The notes under the pieces are model-generated. The model searched no databases, had not been told where the DNA came from, and was given only the letters and a program-made list of their open reading frames with translations. This document shows positions 21,517-33,649 of a stretch of DNA of 64,000 bases, in pieces. A program made the position numbers and the translations under genes. This DNA comes from Anaspis maculata. Its lineage: Eukaryota; Arthropoda; Insecta; Coleoptera; Scraptiidae. The stretch spans positions 123,631,050-123,695,049 of the forward strand of contig OX421961.1 in NCBI GenBank assembly GCA_949128115.1, in the 5' to 3' direction. How positions within the stretch are numbered: position 1 is the first letter of the stretch; every line of letters begins with the position of its first letter.

Positions 21517-24500
21517 CAGGCTGGTCCATCCTAGCGTAATTATCCCATAGCGGTCTTACCGTTCAAGATAAAGAAAAAGATGTAAGAGAAAAGTTATATG
21601 GTTGGATGAGACCTATAGCCTAAAATTATTTTCAGCTATACAGGTGTCCCATTTTGATGAGATTAACGAAACGTCAATTTTTTTAAATGGAACATCCTAT
21701 ATTTTTTTGCATTTTCATGTTCAACTTTTTCAACTGTCTTATGCCTGTATTTTTGTTTTTCAATTGTGAGGCAGTGCTACCAACTAAAATTTGAAAATAA
21801 AAAAAAAATCGCATTTTCACAGTTTCCTTAGAGAAATCGTAGCGGCCTTGCTTTTTAAAACTAAGAGATGAAACTTGACAAGGTGATAGTTAAATCGAAG
21901 ACCAATATCCCAATGTCAAAAAAAATGGGATTTCTTGATACAGGGCGTTCACAAAAAAACATCAAACTTCATAACTTTCAAAGTATCATGACTCATTTTT
22001 TTCAAATGACATGCCCCTAATTTTATAACGTTATCTGATAGCTTTTTCATCCTTTTGGTTTTTTCAAAAATTGAGTTGGCCGCGATGAATGACAGGCCAG
22101 CCAAATAGTACGCAGCTGTCAGTTAGTCAGTGACAAAAGTTGTGTCACCCCCTAAACTTTCATCGGATTTCAAAACTGATTATCTTCAAATTGTCTCGGG
22201 CGATTTTGGATTCCTTTGAACTGGTAGATAGCACATTTCTTCGGCTATGAGATCTTGCTTTTGCGTAATACGAAATATGTAAAATAAGCTTTGTACAGGG
22301 TGACACATCAACAGTGCCAAATTGATGGAAGCTCCGTGATCTCCCATCATTCTCTCAAAAATGTTTTTTCTCAATTCAGAAACGAAATTCATGGAGAGTG
22401 ATGTCTTACCTCGGGATGGTTTTTGATTTTCAACCCTATTTTGATTTTTCTGAAAAATATTTGTGTCTGTTCGTAATTTCCCAGAAAACAGCCGAACTGT
22501 TGATCTGATCGATTTGAAATTCGGTATGCAGATATGGTTTTGCTGTCAAATGAGTCCATCAGTTTTTGGCTGTCATCTGTCAAACAGAAGTGTCACTGCC
22601 AGAAAATAACAAAAGCATATTTTCACGGAGCTTGACTTGCAATATGTCATTTGAAAGCCCGCAAAGAAATGTTTTCAGAACTGTTAAAATTTTGTGTCTA
22701 TCTGGCATCTGTCAAATATTGAAAAATGTCGAAAATTCACAATTTTACCATTAAATTATTCAAAATCTATCCTATGTATTGGCACCAAATTTGGCAGAAC
22801 GCGACACAACAAAAAAGTTAAATCAAGTCTGCAGTTGCAGTTTTTGACTACTTTCTAGTCGGGCGGTATGAGTTTTCAAAATCTCTCCTCGCCGTTGCCA
22901 CCCGAAAGAGCCTTCAACCCGGGTTTTGACCAGAACGACACGCTTTTAATGCAGTACTCCACTCAAAAATTAATTTTTTTCTCGGGGATCGATTTTTTTT
23001 TTGAATAATTCTAACTGATATCAAAAAGAGATTGGATTAGGCGTCGTGTAGACCCATTTTTGAAATTGAGACAGCTTCGGTTCTCCGACGGTGATTTTTT
23101 CAAAATAAATTTTGCTCATTCCGTGAATTTGGGAAAACTGCAAAGCTACAATCAAAAGCTGTACACGTTTTTAATGGGCAATCACTGCATGGGTAAGTAT
23201 TATTTTGAAACACCCTGTAAGCCAAATTCATTTCCTATCCTTAAATGGTAGTTTTTGCCAAAATCCACCAGCACTATGTTACAAAATCGGTTGTTTCACC
23301 TCAAAACTTTCCTGGCTGGTATCCAAGAACGAATAAAAAATTTTCTTCGAAACGTCCTTTCGGGTAAAAATTTGGAATTGGAGAGAAAGATTGAAAATAA
23401 TTTGCAGGAAATTGAAAATTGTTTTTTAGAAAATTTCAATTTTCGGGGATAACCTAAAATCGTTTTCCAAATCACCTTATTGCAAAAATCATCGATTGAG
23501 GCTTCACTCGAAGCTCCATAATTCAAGTCCGAACTTGATAACCCAGGCTGGTTTTAAATTTCCAACAGGGAAATTCCCGAGAAATTGGAAAAAAACTTGT
23601 TGGAAAATGTTAAAGAACCAGTTATCTTTTGTTTGAAAGGAAAGGTGGAAATCTGTTCACGGGATAGATCAAAAGTAGGAAAATATGCAGTTTTTCCATA
23701 CAGGAAAACTCAAAAACCGTACCCAGGTCTGATTTAAAAAATTTCTCCACCAAAAATTAAATCAATCTTCTCTCCAACGTTCATTCCAGCATGTCTACAC
23801 CTAAAATGAATATTTCGTGGGGCTCACCGCATATTGAAGTTTACACTACGGTTTTTTAAAATTCGTAGTGCACGGAATGTGCAAAATTCATTTTGAAAAA
23901 ATCACCGTCGGAAAACCGAAGCCGTGTCGATTAAGAAAATGGGTCTACACGACGCCCAATCCAATCTATTTCCGATATCAGCATTGGAATATTCGAAGAA
24001 AGTCGATCCCTGAGTAGAAATGAATTTTTGAGTGAAGTCCTGCATCAGAAGCGAGTCGTTCTGGTCAAAACCCGGATTAGAGGCTCTCTCGGGTGGCAAC
24101 GGCGAGGAGAGATTTTGAAAATTCATAACGCCCCGATTAGAAAATGGTGGAAAACTGCAACTGCAGGCTTAATTTGACTCCTTTGTTATGTTGCTTCCTG
24201 CCACATTTGGTTCCAATCCATCGGATAGATTTTGAATAACTAAATGGTAAAATTTTGAGTTTTTGATATTTTTTAATATTTGACAGATGACAGATAGACA
24301 CAAAATTTTAACAGTTTTGAAAACATTTTTTTCAAGGCTTTCAAATGACATATTGTAAGTCAAGTTCCGCGAGAATATGCTTCTGTCATTTTCTGGCAGT
24401 GACGCTTCTGTTTGACAGATGATAGTCAAAAATTGAGGGGCTCATTCGACAGCGAAACCATATCTGCATATCGAATTTCAAATCGATCAGATCAACAGTT

Positions 24501-25605
24501 CGGCTGTTTTCTGGGAGATTATGAACAGACACAAATATTTTTCAAAAAAATCAAAATAGAGCTGAAAATCAAAAAACCGTCCCGAGGTAAGACATCATTC
24601 TCCATGAATTTCGTTTCTGAATTGAGAAAAAAACATTTTTGAGAAAATGGGCGATCACGGAACTTCCATGAATTCGGCACTGTTTGATGTGTCACCCTGT
24701 ACAAACCTTATTTGACATATTTCGTATTTCGCAAAAGCAAGATCTGATAGTCAGAGAATTGTTCCATCTACCAGTTCAAAGGAACCCAAAATCGCCCGAG
24801 ACAATTTGAAGATAATCAGTTTTGAAATCCGATGAAAATTTAGGGGGTGACACGACTTTTGTTGCGTACTTTATTTCCTCTCGCGTAAAATCATTTTTCT
24901 TTGTTCGACAATATTCAGGGTGACTGAGAGTTGCGTACTATTTGGCTTGTCTGTCATTCATCACGGCCAACTCAATTTTTGAAAAAAACAAAAAAGCAAA
25001 TTTCGGGGAAATCTCCGATTATCTTGAAAAATTAGGTTTGAGGGTAGGTTACCCCTAGTAAAAATGAAAGAGGATAAAAAAAGCTATCAGATAACGTTGA
25101 AAAATTAGAGGCATGCCATTTGAAAAGAATGAGTTATGATACTTTGAAAATTCTGAAATTTGATGTTTTTTTGTGAACGCCCTGTATCAAGAAATCCTAA
25201 TTTTTTGACATTGGGATATTGGTCTTTGACTTGACTATCACCGTGTCAAGTTTCATCTCTTAGTTTTGAAAAGCAAGGCCGCTACGATTTTTCTAGGGAA
25301 ACTGTGAAAATGCGTTTTTTTTTAGTTTTTAATTTTCAGTTGGTAGCACTCTCACACAATTGAAAAACAAAAATACAGGCATAAGACAGTTGAAAAAGTT
25401 GAACATGGAAATGCAAAAAAATATAGGGTGTTCCGTTTTAAAAAATTGACGTTTCGTTAGTCCCGTCAAAATGGGACACCTGTTTAGCTGAAAATAATTT
25501 TAGGTTATAGGTCTCATCAAACCATATAACTTTTTTCTACATCTTTTTCTCTATCTTGAACGGTAAGACCGCTATGGGATAATTACGCTAGGATGGACCA
25601 CCCTG
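21517..25605. repeat. 4.09-kb palindrome with four concentric CAGGG levels
   Basis: The outer ends are TA|CAGGCTGGTCCATCC (21517) and GGATGGACCACCCTG|TA (to 25605). Outward-facing motif pairs follow at 21641/25482 (CAGGTGTCCC), 21941/25184 (CAGGGCGTTCAC) and 22296/24699 (CAGGGTGACAC). The first three pairs sum to 47122-47125, the fourth to 46995, so all but a roughly 130-bp indel is symmetrical about position 23561. The palindrome starts only 6 bp after the one ending at 21510. No coding sequence was recognised; ORFs in one arm recur as mirror copies in the other. Confidence 0.87.
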
Positions 25606-25607
25606 TA

Positions 25608-26558
25608 CAGGATTCGACTGCTGCCATTTGGCGTTACATATACAGAAAAAGTGTGAAGGTCGAGTTCTTCTCCCCAATATCCCCACAGCGATGCTTCCGG
25701 TCCATACTTAACGACGGCCGGCGTCGCGCCGTCATCGAGATCGGTTTTAGTATCGACGGAGGATTCGTGCCTCGACCGGGCTGCAGCAGACTTGGTTGAG
25801 GTAGGCTATAGTCTCGTCGAGGAAAACGCCGGGAGGGAGGAAATCAGACGACCGGGTTTTACGAGTGTTTTAAGGACTTTCCCCGGATCTGGGGTAGTAA
25901 GGATAGGGGTAGCGAGCGATAGGAAAGCGGGATTCGGAGCGAGACCTTCTAGCTAACGTGCGAGGAGGTTGCTGAAACACCATAAACAACTTCTGGGATA
26001 TTCAAGCGGCTGCTTTACGACGCATCCGTTCGGAACAGTTTTCACGTAGAGGCAGTAAAAATGTGTGCGGTGCGGCGCGGCGGTGCCGGTGGTGGTGGTG
26101 TGTTCCCTGCACAGGATCCAGCGGGATCACGACACTAAGCGCAATAAGTGCAAGGTGCGGCAACGGCACGCAGGTAGAGACAGGAGTTGAACGCTGAAAG
26201 CGTTGCAATTTTGCAGCAATGTTTCGCGCATCACCCTGTAGAGATTTTATATAAAGTTTCTGGATGCTCATTTTTACAGGACAGATTACGGAAATGTGTG
26301 CTTGGGGAAGCAACAACAACACTGTCGACACAACAAAACAGTTGAACTTCTTCGGCGAGCTCTTGAGCCGTAATTTTGATTAAAATTTGAAAAATAGTGA
26401 GTGTATGAGTTTGTATGACATGATGCTTAATTTTGCACAAAATGTTCGCAAAAGATGTCATGAAAATTTACACGATGGAAAATATCGTAATTCCTACTGT
26501 GAACTAAATTCATTTTTTCAGTGCTATTAGTCCAGTCAAAATAGGTTTCAACCGGTAA
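25608..26558. other. GC-rich block of unknown nature
   Basis: About 25650-26200 is clearly richer in G+C and CpG than its surroundings, with GGCGCGGCGG-like and GGTGGTGGTGG patches near 26070-26100. No convincing ORF or RNA gene. A lone CACCCTGTA lies at 26233. It could be a remnant of a host gene or of an unrelated GC-rich transposon. Confidence 0.3.
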
Positions 26559-26800
26559 TAAATATAAGGAAGTGCCTCCGTAGCCGGCCCCGGCTACGTG
26601 TATTGTAGCCGGAGCTGGCTATTTGTATGGTGACCGGCACTGCCGGCCTTCATATTGTAGCCGGCCTGTTTTTCGTATCGCAAGCGATAGAATTTCTCAC
26701 CAGACCAGAAGGCTCTTCCCTGAGTTCCGGACGGACTTCAATCTCTGTAAAGGTAGTGAGTGTATACTACAATTATATTGGCTGATGCATGCGTATATGT

Positions 26801-26802
<2 letters not shown>

Positions 26803-26852
<50 letters not shown>
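26803..26852 (-). repeat. 50-nt T tract: poly(A) tail of the minus-strand retroelement
   Basis: Fifty consecutive T on the plus strand, lying downstream of the minus-strand ORF that ends at 26940 and directly next to the inner end of the left TIR. A shorter run of about 13 A (plus strand) lies between them. A long homopolymer at this place fits a retroposed poly(A) tail. Confidence 0.65.
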
Positions 26853-26853
<1 letters not shown>

Positions 26854-26939
26854 TTCTATAGGTGTATATTTCATAAAATTATTTTGTATACATATATCTT
26901 GAAAAGAAAAATAAGCAAAAAAAAAAAAAAATGTATAAC

Positions 26940-27956
26940 TCAGGTAAAAATATAAAATATTTCTGCCAATGATTCTGTAGTTGGAAAAGTTCCCATGACT
27001 GAAATGGCATTAGCTTTTTGTATAGTCCCACTGATACGTTGGGTTAAAAAAGATTTTGAACGGGACTCTCCAGTTTGACGGTGTAAAAGTCTTCCTAAAC
27101 TGTCAATGAATTCAATCGCTTCTTCGCACCAAGCGCCTAGGGTCTCCACCGCAAAAGGGACGAACAGGAAGTCTTCCTGTAGCTTGGAGTATTTTCGCTT
27201 TTTCAAATTTGCGGCTTTTTTGGCAGCGTACCCTGCTTGTTCTCTGGAGTGGTCCACATTTGACGGTGCAATTGTGTCGGTGCAGGTGGCATCCCACACC
27301 AAGCACTGTCCATTCTCCCATGGTATTAGTGTTACTCCATCCACTCGCTTACCATCTTCTCGACAGAGTCCACATGGTTCTAGACGGGCTGGAATTTTTG
27401 CAGAAATGAGCGAACGACAGATAATAGAATTCAGCTCTTGATGGCGGAAAAAACGGCCTGCACTTTTGGAACAACTCAGTCCATGGAGTCCATACTCATT
27501 CACTCGCTCTCCGCATATGCAGTAATGGGGTTTGCATATTTTGCATCCCAAGCGTATGCAGACTGCAATTCTAAAAGAATTGTTGTCGAAAAGTGTACCA
27601 ATAGCACGGGATGGAAGTGCCTGGAGCCAGGCGTTTGCTTCTTTTCTTTGGGTAGCCAAGTTAGTGGCTTTCTGAATGTCTGTTGTTGGCATGATTCCAT
27701 TATTGATACGGACTAAATTCACCATGTCCCAGTTTTTTTGGAAAAGGGGGTCTGGAGGAAATTGGTCAGGGTTTAGCGAACTCCACTCAGCAAGAGCCTC
27801 CTCAACGTAATTATGTACTTCGATTATTGCAGTAAGACTATCAGTTTCAACTTGAGAATTTTGAAAAGGTAGAATGTTAGATACTATCCGAGATACTATC
27901 TTACCTAGAAAAACAAACTTGTGTCCAAACAGACACCTTGTGGTGGTGTATTTCAA
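26940..27956 (-). CDS. C-terminal part of a non-LTR retrotransposon protein with R2-like endonuclease domain
   Basis: 338 codons without a stop. Near residues 138-162 there is a Cys-rich cluster (CKICKPHYCICG, then GLHGLSC), then GRFFRH, then KRVDGVTLIPW and LVWDATCTDT (about 203-226). This order, a zinc knuckle followed by a PD-(D/E)XK-like nuclease core, is that of the restriction-like endonuclease region at the C-terminus of R2-type and related retroelement proteins, which nicks target DNA before reverse transcription. The reverse transcriptase itself is missing upstream, so the copy is 5'-truncated or was captured as a fragment. It lies wholly inside the element with 9-bp target duplication. 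The ORF is unusually intact compared with other coding relics in the window. Confidence 0.65.
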   Translation of the reverse strand: MKYTTTRCLFGHKFVFLGKIVSRIVSNILPFQNSQVETDSLTAIIEVHNYVEEALAEWSSLNPDQFPPDPLFQKNWDMVNLVRINNGIMPTTDIQKATNLATQRKEANAWLQALPSRAIGTLFDNNSFRIAVCIRLGCKICKPHYCICGERVNEYGLHGLSCSKSAGRFFRHQELNSIICRSLISAKIPARLEPCGLCREDGKRVDGVTLIPWENGQCLVWDATCTDTIAPSNVDHSREQAGYAAKKAANLKKRKYSKLQEDFLFVPFAVETLGAWCEEAIEFIDSLGRLLHRQTGESRSKSFLTQRISGTIQKANAISVMGTFPTTESLAEIFYIFT

Positions 27957-28235
27957 TGTTTTCCCACATTGTCAATCTGTTGAGTTTTGAGTTCAATACC
28001 TCTCTCGATTTCACTAGAACAGCCCCAATTTGAGCACTTTGTTGCTTCAGTTATGTCGATTGTGTTGGATATCGATAGCTGTTGTTGGTGGTGATTGCAA
28101 ATTATTACAGGCACGTTCTCGACACCAACTCATCTTCCGAGACCCGAATTCTGCAACCTTAGGTATAGTGTGTAGTACAGGGTCTGTCGAAACTAAAAAC
28201 TTGATTTCGTGAGGGTCTTCTTCCCAAAGTACTTG

Positions 28236-30257
28236 ATAGTCCGGACGTTAAGCTACATATATGGGACCCACCTTGCATTTTAGAGACAAGCGACGAAATT
28301 TGGCACACTTGTTCACTAGACCCTACTCTTCGATTTAAGAAATGTTGCCACCATCTGCGGAAAGCGTGCGGACTTTTTATACAGGGTTCAGTAAAAAAAA
28401 ATTGTTGAAAAATCGTAAATCGTGAACCATAACCGGTGGACGTATGTAAATCAGGACATTGATGACTGATTCCATGCCCATGAAGATGCTGCAAACAGTT
28501 TTGAAATATCTTAAGGCGTTTCCGAAATACGCTGGAAGAAGTGGAATTTCTTCACCTTTTTTCTTTTTTCAATAAATCAGTTGTTTCTGGAGATATTGAG
28601 CTGCAACTTGATGTTCCGGCAAACAAATATGTTTTTCATGGAACGCGATGTAAAGCCATCGACAAAGCCTGCTAGATTCGAAACTAAGATCTTCAACTTT
28701 TTTTCTATCGTGAGCGCCATCTTCAAATTGTCCTTCGTGAAATTGTTGAAAAAACAACAGCTAACGACTTAATTGGACACACGCGTTCATTTTATTACGA
28801 AAAACCAGTTCCTGCATTGCAGCAATGACCTCTTCGGCCAAGAAACGTTATTGAGTTAGTTTTTCTTGATTTCCCTCTACTTAGGTGATAACCATCACCA
28901 AATGGAACTTTGGATCGAATAGACGTTGACGACATTATAATCCACATAATTTTGTGCAGCCAGTCACTGAATTTCATCCTCATCAGCTAAGTGGTGTTCT
29001 TTTGGCAAACAGTTGAACAAAAAGTTTGCTTGAATATTTGTGAAAAGGGCAAAACATGCAGGTCCACGTCGTCTCTTCAAACCAGATTAAAGAAAATCTG
29101 TTACCAAAAATGCTACCAATTGATACTGGAGGAGTTCGGAGGAATGTCTGCTGTAGTTTCAAGTTGAACCGAAATGGATTTTCCCATGCTACTTCGGCAG
29201 GAGGGACGTCGAAAGTGTTGCCACAGCTCAATATTTGAAACGTTTTTTGTTGAATATTGCCAGAAACGCTTCAAATATAAGCTGTAGCAACCCTTTTCAC
29301 GTCCCTCCTGCGAACTAAAATGTAACAATCAGTTTGAGCTTGGCTTTAAACTACGGAGCACATTCCTCCGAATCATTTCAGTATCAGTTGGTAGCACTTT
29401 TGGGTACATATTTTCTTTAATCTGGTTTGAGGGCAGAAGGTGACCCTGCATTTTTTGCCCTTTTCACAAATATTCAAGCAAACTTTTTGTTCAACTGTTT
29501 GCCAAAAGAACACCACTTAACTGATGATGATGAAATTTGGTGACTGACGTTGAAAAACAATGTTGATTGAAATTTTGCAAACATTCGTTTGATCCAAAGT
29601 TTGATTTGGTCATGACTGTCACGTAAGTTGAGGAAAAACAGGAAAAACGAACTTGATAACGTTTCTTGAGCGAAGAGGTCATTGCCACAATTGAGTACCT
29701 GGTTTTTCATAATGAAACATCGTGTGTGTCCAATTAAGTCGTTACCTGTTGTTTTTTCAACAATTTCACGAACGGCAATTTGAAGATGGCGCTCATGATG
29801 GAAAAAAAGTTGAAGATCTTAGTTTCGAATCTAGCAGACTTTGTCGATGGCTCCACATCGCGTTTCATTTAAAACATATTTATTTGCCGCAATATCAAGT
29901 TGCAGCTCAATATCTCCAAAAACAACTGATTTATTGAAAAAAGAAAAAGTTGAAGAAATTTCACTTCTTCCAAAGTATTTCGGAAACGCCTCAAGATATT
30001 TTAAAACTGTTTGCAGCATCTCCATGGGCATAGAATCAGTCATCAATATCCTGATTTACATACGTCCACCGGTTATGGTTCACAATTCACGATTTTTCAA
30101 CAGATTTTTTTCTACTGAACCCTGTATAAAGTGTCTACACGACCGCAGATGGTGGCAACATTTCTTAAATCGAAAAGTAGGGTCTAGTAAACAAGTGTGC
30201 CAAATTTCGTCGCTTGTCTCTAACATGCAAGGTGGTTCCTCTTAACAGCCGGACTAT
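28236..30257. repeat. 2.02-kb palindrome nested in the 9-bp-TSD element
   Basis: The outer ends are ATAGTCCGG (28236) and CCGGACTAT (to 30257). A second outward-facing pair, CAGGGTTCAG (28382) and CTGAACCCTG (to 30124), is concentric to within a few bases; the centre is near 29247. Arms pair over almost 1 kb with scattered indels. Several short ORFs occur as mirror images in the two arms and are not called as genes. Confidence 0.82.
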
Positions 30258-30642
30258 GACTTATGTCACGTACATGTACTGTCTAACTTTCCACCTTTTC
30301 AAAATTCTCAAGTTGAAACTGATAGTCTTACTACAATAATTAAAGTATACCTACCTATATAACTACATACATGCATCAGCCAATATAATTGTAGCATACT
30401 TTCTTTCACCTTTCCACAGATTAATGTCCGTCCGGAACTCAGGAAGGAGCCTTCTGGTCTGGTAAGGAATCTGTCGCTTGCAAATCGCAAGTTGCGATAC
30501 GAAAAGCAGGCAGGAAGCACTGTCACTCGCTTGGTCCCGACTACAATACGGAGGCTGGCAGTGCCGGTCACCATACAAATAGCCGGTTCCGGCTAAAATA
30601 CACGTAGCCGGGGCCAGCTACGGAGGCACTTCCTAAATATAA

Positions 30643-31029
30643 ACTGCTTGACAATTGAACTGCAACACCTAAAAATTAGGTGCGTTTTCAAATTGAAATA
30701 GCTCGAAAAATATTTGATGGTTACCAGAAATTCAGGCATGTGAGGAAAGATCATTTCTTTGACTATCGAGTGCTGGTATTGATGATAAGTTTGATTGCAC
30801 AATTTGTCATATACAGGGTGCCAACGGAAGGCGTGCACATATGGGCAATCTTTCACCTGGTACAACTTTCGAAAAAAAAACTCCGAGAGCTTTTGAAAGG
30901 TTGTATCATTATACCGAATCGATCTTTGAATTTTGACCCTAACTTTTTTTCTTTAAAAAATTGTGCTCAATTTTCTGAAATATGCACTTTCTGATTAAGA
31001 AAAAGAAATAGAGACATTGTTTCTTTTCA
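30643..31029. other. Spacer with a single TACAGGGTG motif
   Basis: CAGGGTGCCAACGG starts at about 30815 without a visible inverted partner. It may be the start of the tandem repeat region that follows. Confidence 0.35.
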
Positions 31030-32000
31030 GACGGCGTCCACATTAAGTTTGCTTATGAAGATTTTAATTTGAGCCTCCACATCCCATAGAAACTACCCCT
31101 TTTGGGACACCGTCTCACAACAAGATATGCAATGCTTTATTTAAAAGGCCTGAGAAAAGTATTCATCAATAATTGGATTGTAATAAGGATACTACGATGT
31201 CCCCACACGTACAGCCTCCTAAAAACCACCCCTTGACTTCAAGGGACAGGGACAGGGTTGGTATGATAAGACATGCAATACATGAAAATTCCAAAAAACG
31301 TCTTTTCAACTGTTCCACTGAAAAAGTGATGCTACACGATGACCCTTTGTGTAGGTCATCCCAACAACTACCCTCGCGAAAAAATAGCTACCCTTTAAAA
31401 AACCAGTACTTCCGCAATACCGCATTTGTTGGATTTTTTTTCAAAATCTGTCGCAGTAGTTTGCTGCTACGATGATTTCATTCACATATCCACCCGAAAC
31501 TACCCCTTCAACTACTCCTTCAATATCGCAAAGCCTTTACCTTGATGCGTTATTTACGAGATGAAAGAACTTTTGCCTACTAACAGTTTCATTGAAATGA
31601 TGGTGTTTTCTACACGAATATCGAATATCTTCTCTACAACTACCCCTTGGAAGTCACACTTTCAGTAAACGGTATGCAGTACCTCATTTGAGAGCTTGAG
31701 CCGATTGAATGTTCCAATTCAAATGATGATTTTGCGATGACTTTAGTCGTAAAACTTTTGGAAAGGAGACACATTTTTTGGCTTCGTAGCCACACGTCCA
31801 CCCTCCCGAAAACCACTTCATGATTTCAAGAATGCTTGCACAGCCACGGCAAGACCCAGGTTATACCTTAAGAAAAGTCAAGAAAATTCCTGTCATCAGC
31901 AATGATCCTACGATGACTATCATACACGAACAGCCCAAGAATTGATAATCACCCCTTGAAAAAAATTCGCAAGGAAAATAAAAAACTTCCGGAACGATGA
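31030..32000. repeat. Diverged tandem array, about 140-bp unit
   Basis: A block containing ACTACCCCTT (or close variants) recurs near 31092, 31228, 31370, 31500, 31646, 31810 and 31953, i.e. every 130-165 bp. It is often preceded by a TACGATGA-like stretch and an ATGCAAT/ATTT stretch. The copies are strongly diverged, and the unit length resembles that of the CAGGGTGAAA modules at 34524-35494. Confidence 0.55.
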
Positions 32001-32209
32001 ACGCATCGGTACGAAAAATTGAACAGTAGGTATCTTAACGGGTAATTCCAGGATGAGGATGAAAACATTGTCGAAAAAAAGTTGAAAAGAAATGTGTTGG
32101 AAAAAGATGATATTGGAAAGGAGAGTACTTTTTGCCGATTTTATAGTCGCGATAACGTCTATAGGTATCACCTTTCCAGTCGAGTTTCTAGTCGTTGATT
32201 GTGAAAATC

Positions 32210-33225
32210 ATGCCGCGTCTTCCTGCACTAGAGCTCGAGCACGTGCTGCGATTAACCCGCCAGGGCTTGTCAAGTAGGGGCATTGCGAATATACTCAATG
32301 TTTCCCACACGACCATCACCGGAGCCCTCATTCGGCACCTGGAGACAGGAAATATTGGTCATCGCCATGGTGAAGGAAGAACAAGAATTTTGAATCCACA
32401 CCTAGAGAGGTTGACTGTGAGAACTGCTCGTCTCAATCCGACACGGAATGCCACACAGCTGCGAAACGAATCAAGACGGTGCCATGGGCCTACAAATGAG
32501 CTCCCGCACCATCAATAGAACTTTGCGTCGGAGTGGGCTGCGCTCCAGAAGTCGAGCAAGTTGCCCTATGCTAAATGCTCAACACTGCAGGACCAGACGG
32601 GATGGGCTAACGAACATTCAGGATGGAACCTGCTCGAATGGCGGAACTGCATGTTCGCAGACGAGTCACGCTTCAACTTGTTCCGGCCTGACGGCCGCGT
32701 TCGGGTTTGGAGGATGACGAATGAACGGGAAGACATGATGGAAGCACGGGTGGCATTTGGCGGAGGAGGTGTTACCTTATGGGGTGGCATAATCCTTAAT
32801 GGACGTTCGGACCTCGTCGTCTTGCGCGAAGAATCTATGAATGCCTTGCGATATCGTGATCGCTGCTTGTTGCCTGTTGTGGTACCATTTGCTCACAACT
32901 TCGATGGGGCTTCATCTACGTAGACGATAATGCCCGCCCACATAGAGCTCGATTGGTGACAGAGACTCTGGAAAAACACAACATTAAAAGGCTACCTTGG
33001 CCTGCTTGTTCTCTAGATCTGAACCCAATCGAGCACGTGTGGGCTAGGTTGGGAAATCAGCTTTCATTACTTGAAAATCCACCTGACAATATCGACGACT
33101 TGATTGAAGTCCTCCAAGAACAGTGGCAAATGATACCACAACAGTCCATCAATAATTTGATTGAAAGCATGCCAAGAAGATGTTTGGCTGTTCTCCGTGC
33201 AAGAGGGGGTCCAACCCGTTGTTGA
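32210..33225 (+). pseudogene. Tc1/mariner-type transposase with three frameshifts
   Basis: Starts at ATG 32210 (MPRLPALELEHVLRL) and ends at TGA 33223-33225. Order seen: a helix-turn-helix region (SSRGIANILNVSHTTI), a second N-terminal part (NRTLRRSGLRSRSR, frame changed near 32490), then after another shift near 32570-32600 the catalytic FADESRFNLF and GGGGVTLWGGI, and after a third near 32905 VDDNARPHRAR and SLDLNPIEHVWARL. The acidic residues of the three catalytic motifs are still present. The family normally makes a protein of about 340 residues that cuts and pastes at TA dinucleotides. Three frameshifts make this copy inactive. Terminal inverted repeats were not located. Confidence 0.85.
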
Positions 33226-33649
33226 TAACGCCCTCTGACATTGCCATCGTGACGACGGTTCAGCGTGAGTTTCTGCAACTATAGTACAAGAAAGATAGAT
33301 TCCGACCTCGGAAAAAATATGGACGTCCTGAAAATTTGATATTCTGTTCAGAATTGAGTGCTTTACAACATATCCAAAATCGCCAAAAATCGCACTCGGG
33401 GGTTTTGAGTTATTGGAGAGGGGGTAAAAAATTGCAACTTAGAATGGAGGGGATGAAACCCGTCAATTTATTGGAAGCAATTACGTTATATTTCGACGCA
33501 TCATATCTCGTTGATACCATTTTGGCACAAAAAGTGTCGATCATTGTTGAAGAAGGGTCGTAGGGGGGCGAAGCTCTGCCAGGTAGTCCATTTTGTTTTT
33601 CTGGCCATGTAAAACCGATCACGACAAGTTTAGCATCTTTTCCGACGCC
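33226..33649. other. Non-coding spacer
   Basis: Short ORFs only. It may include the 3' end of the Tc1/mariner copy, but no TIR was recognised. Confidence 0.3.

Larger units (their letters stand above)
26568..30633. mobile_element. 4.07-kb composite element with long TIRs and 9-bp target duplication
   Basis: Left end GGAAGTGCCTCCGTAGC at 26568 and its complement ending at 30633. The perfect direct repeat TAAATATAA flanks it (26559-26567 and 30634-30642). The TIRs span about 26568-26802 and 30357-30633; the right one carries roughly 44 extra bp. The outer part is GC-rich and contains the small palindrome GTAGCCGGCCCCGGCTAC. Inside are a minus-strand ORF with an adjoining 50-T tract and a nested 2.0-kb palindrome. 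Long TIRs with a 9-bp duplication are most like Mutator-type (MULE) or foldback elements, but no matching transposase was found, so the superfamily is uncertain. Confidence 0.8.
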
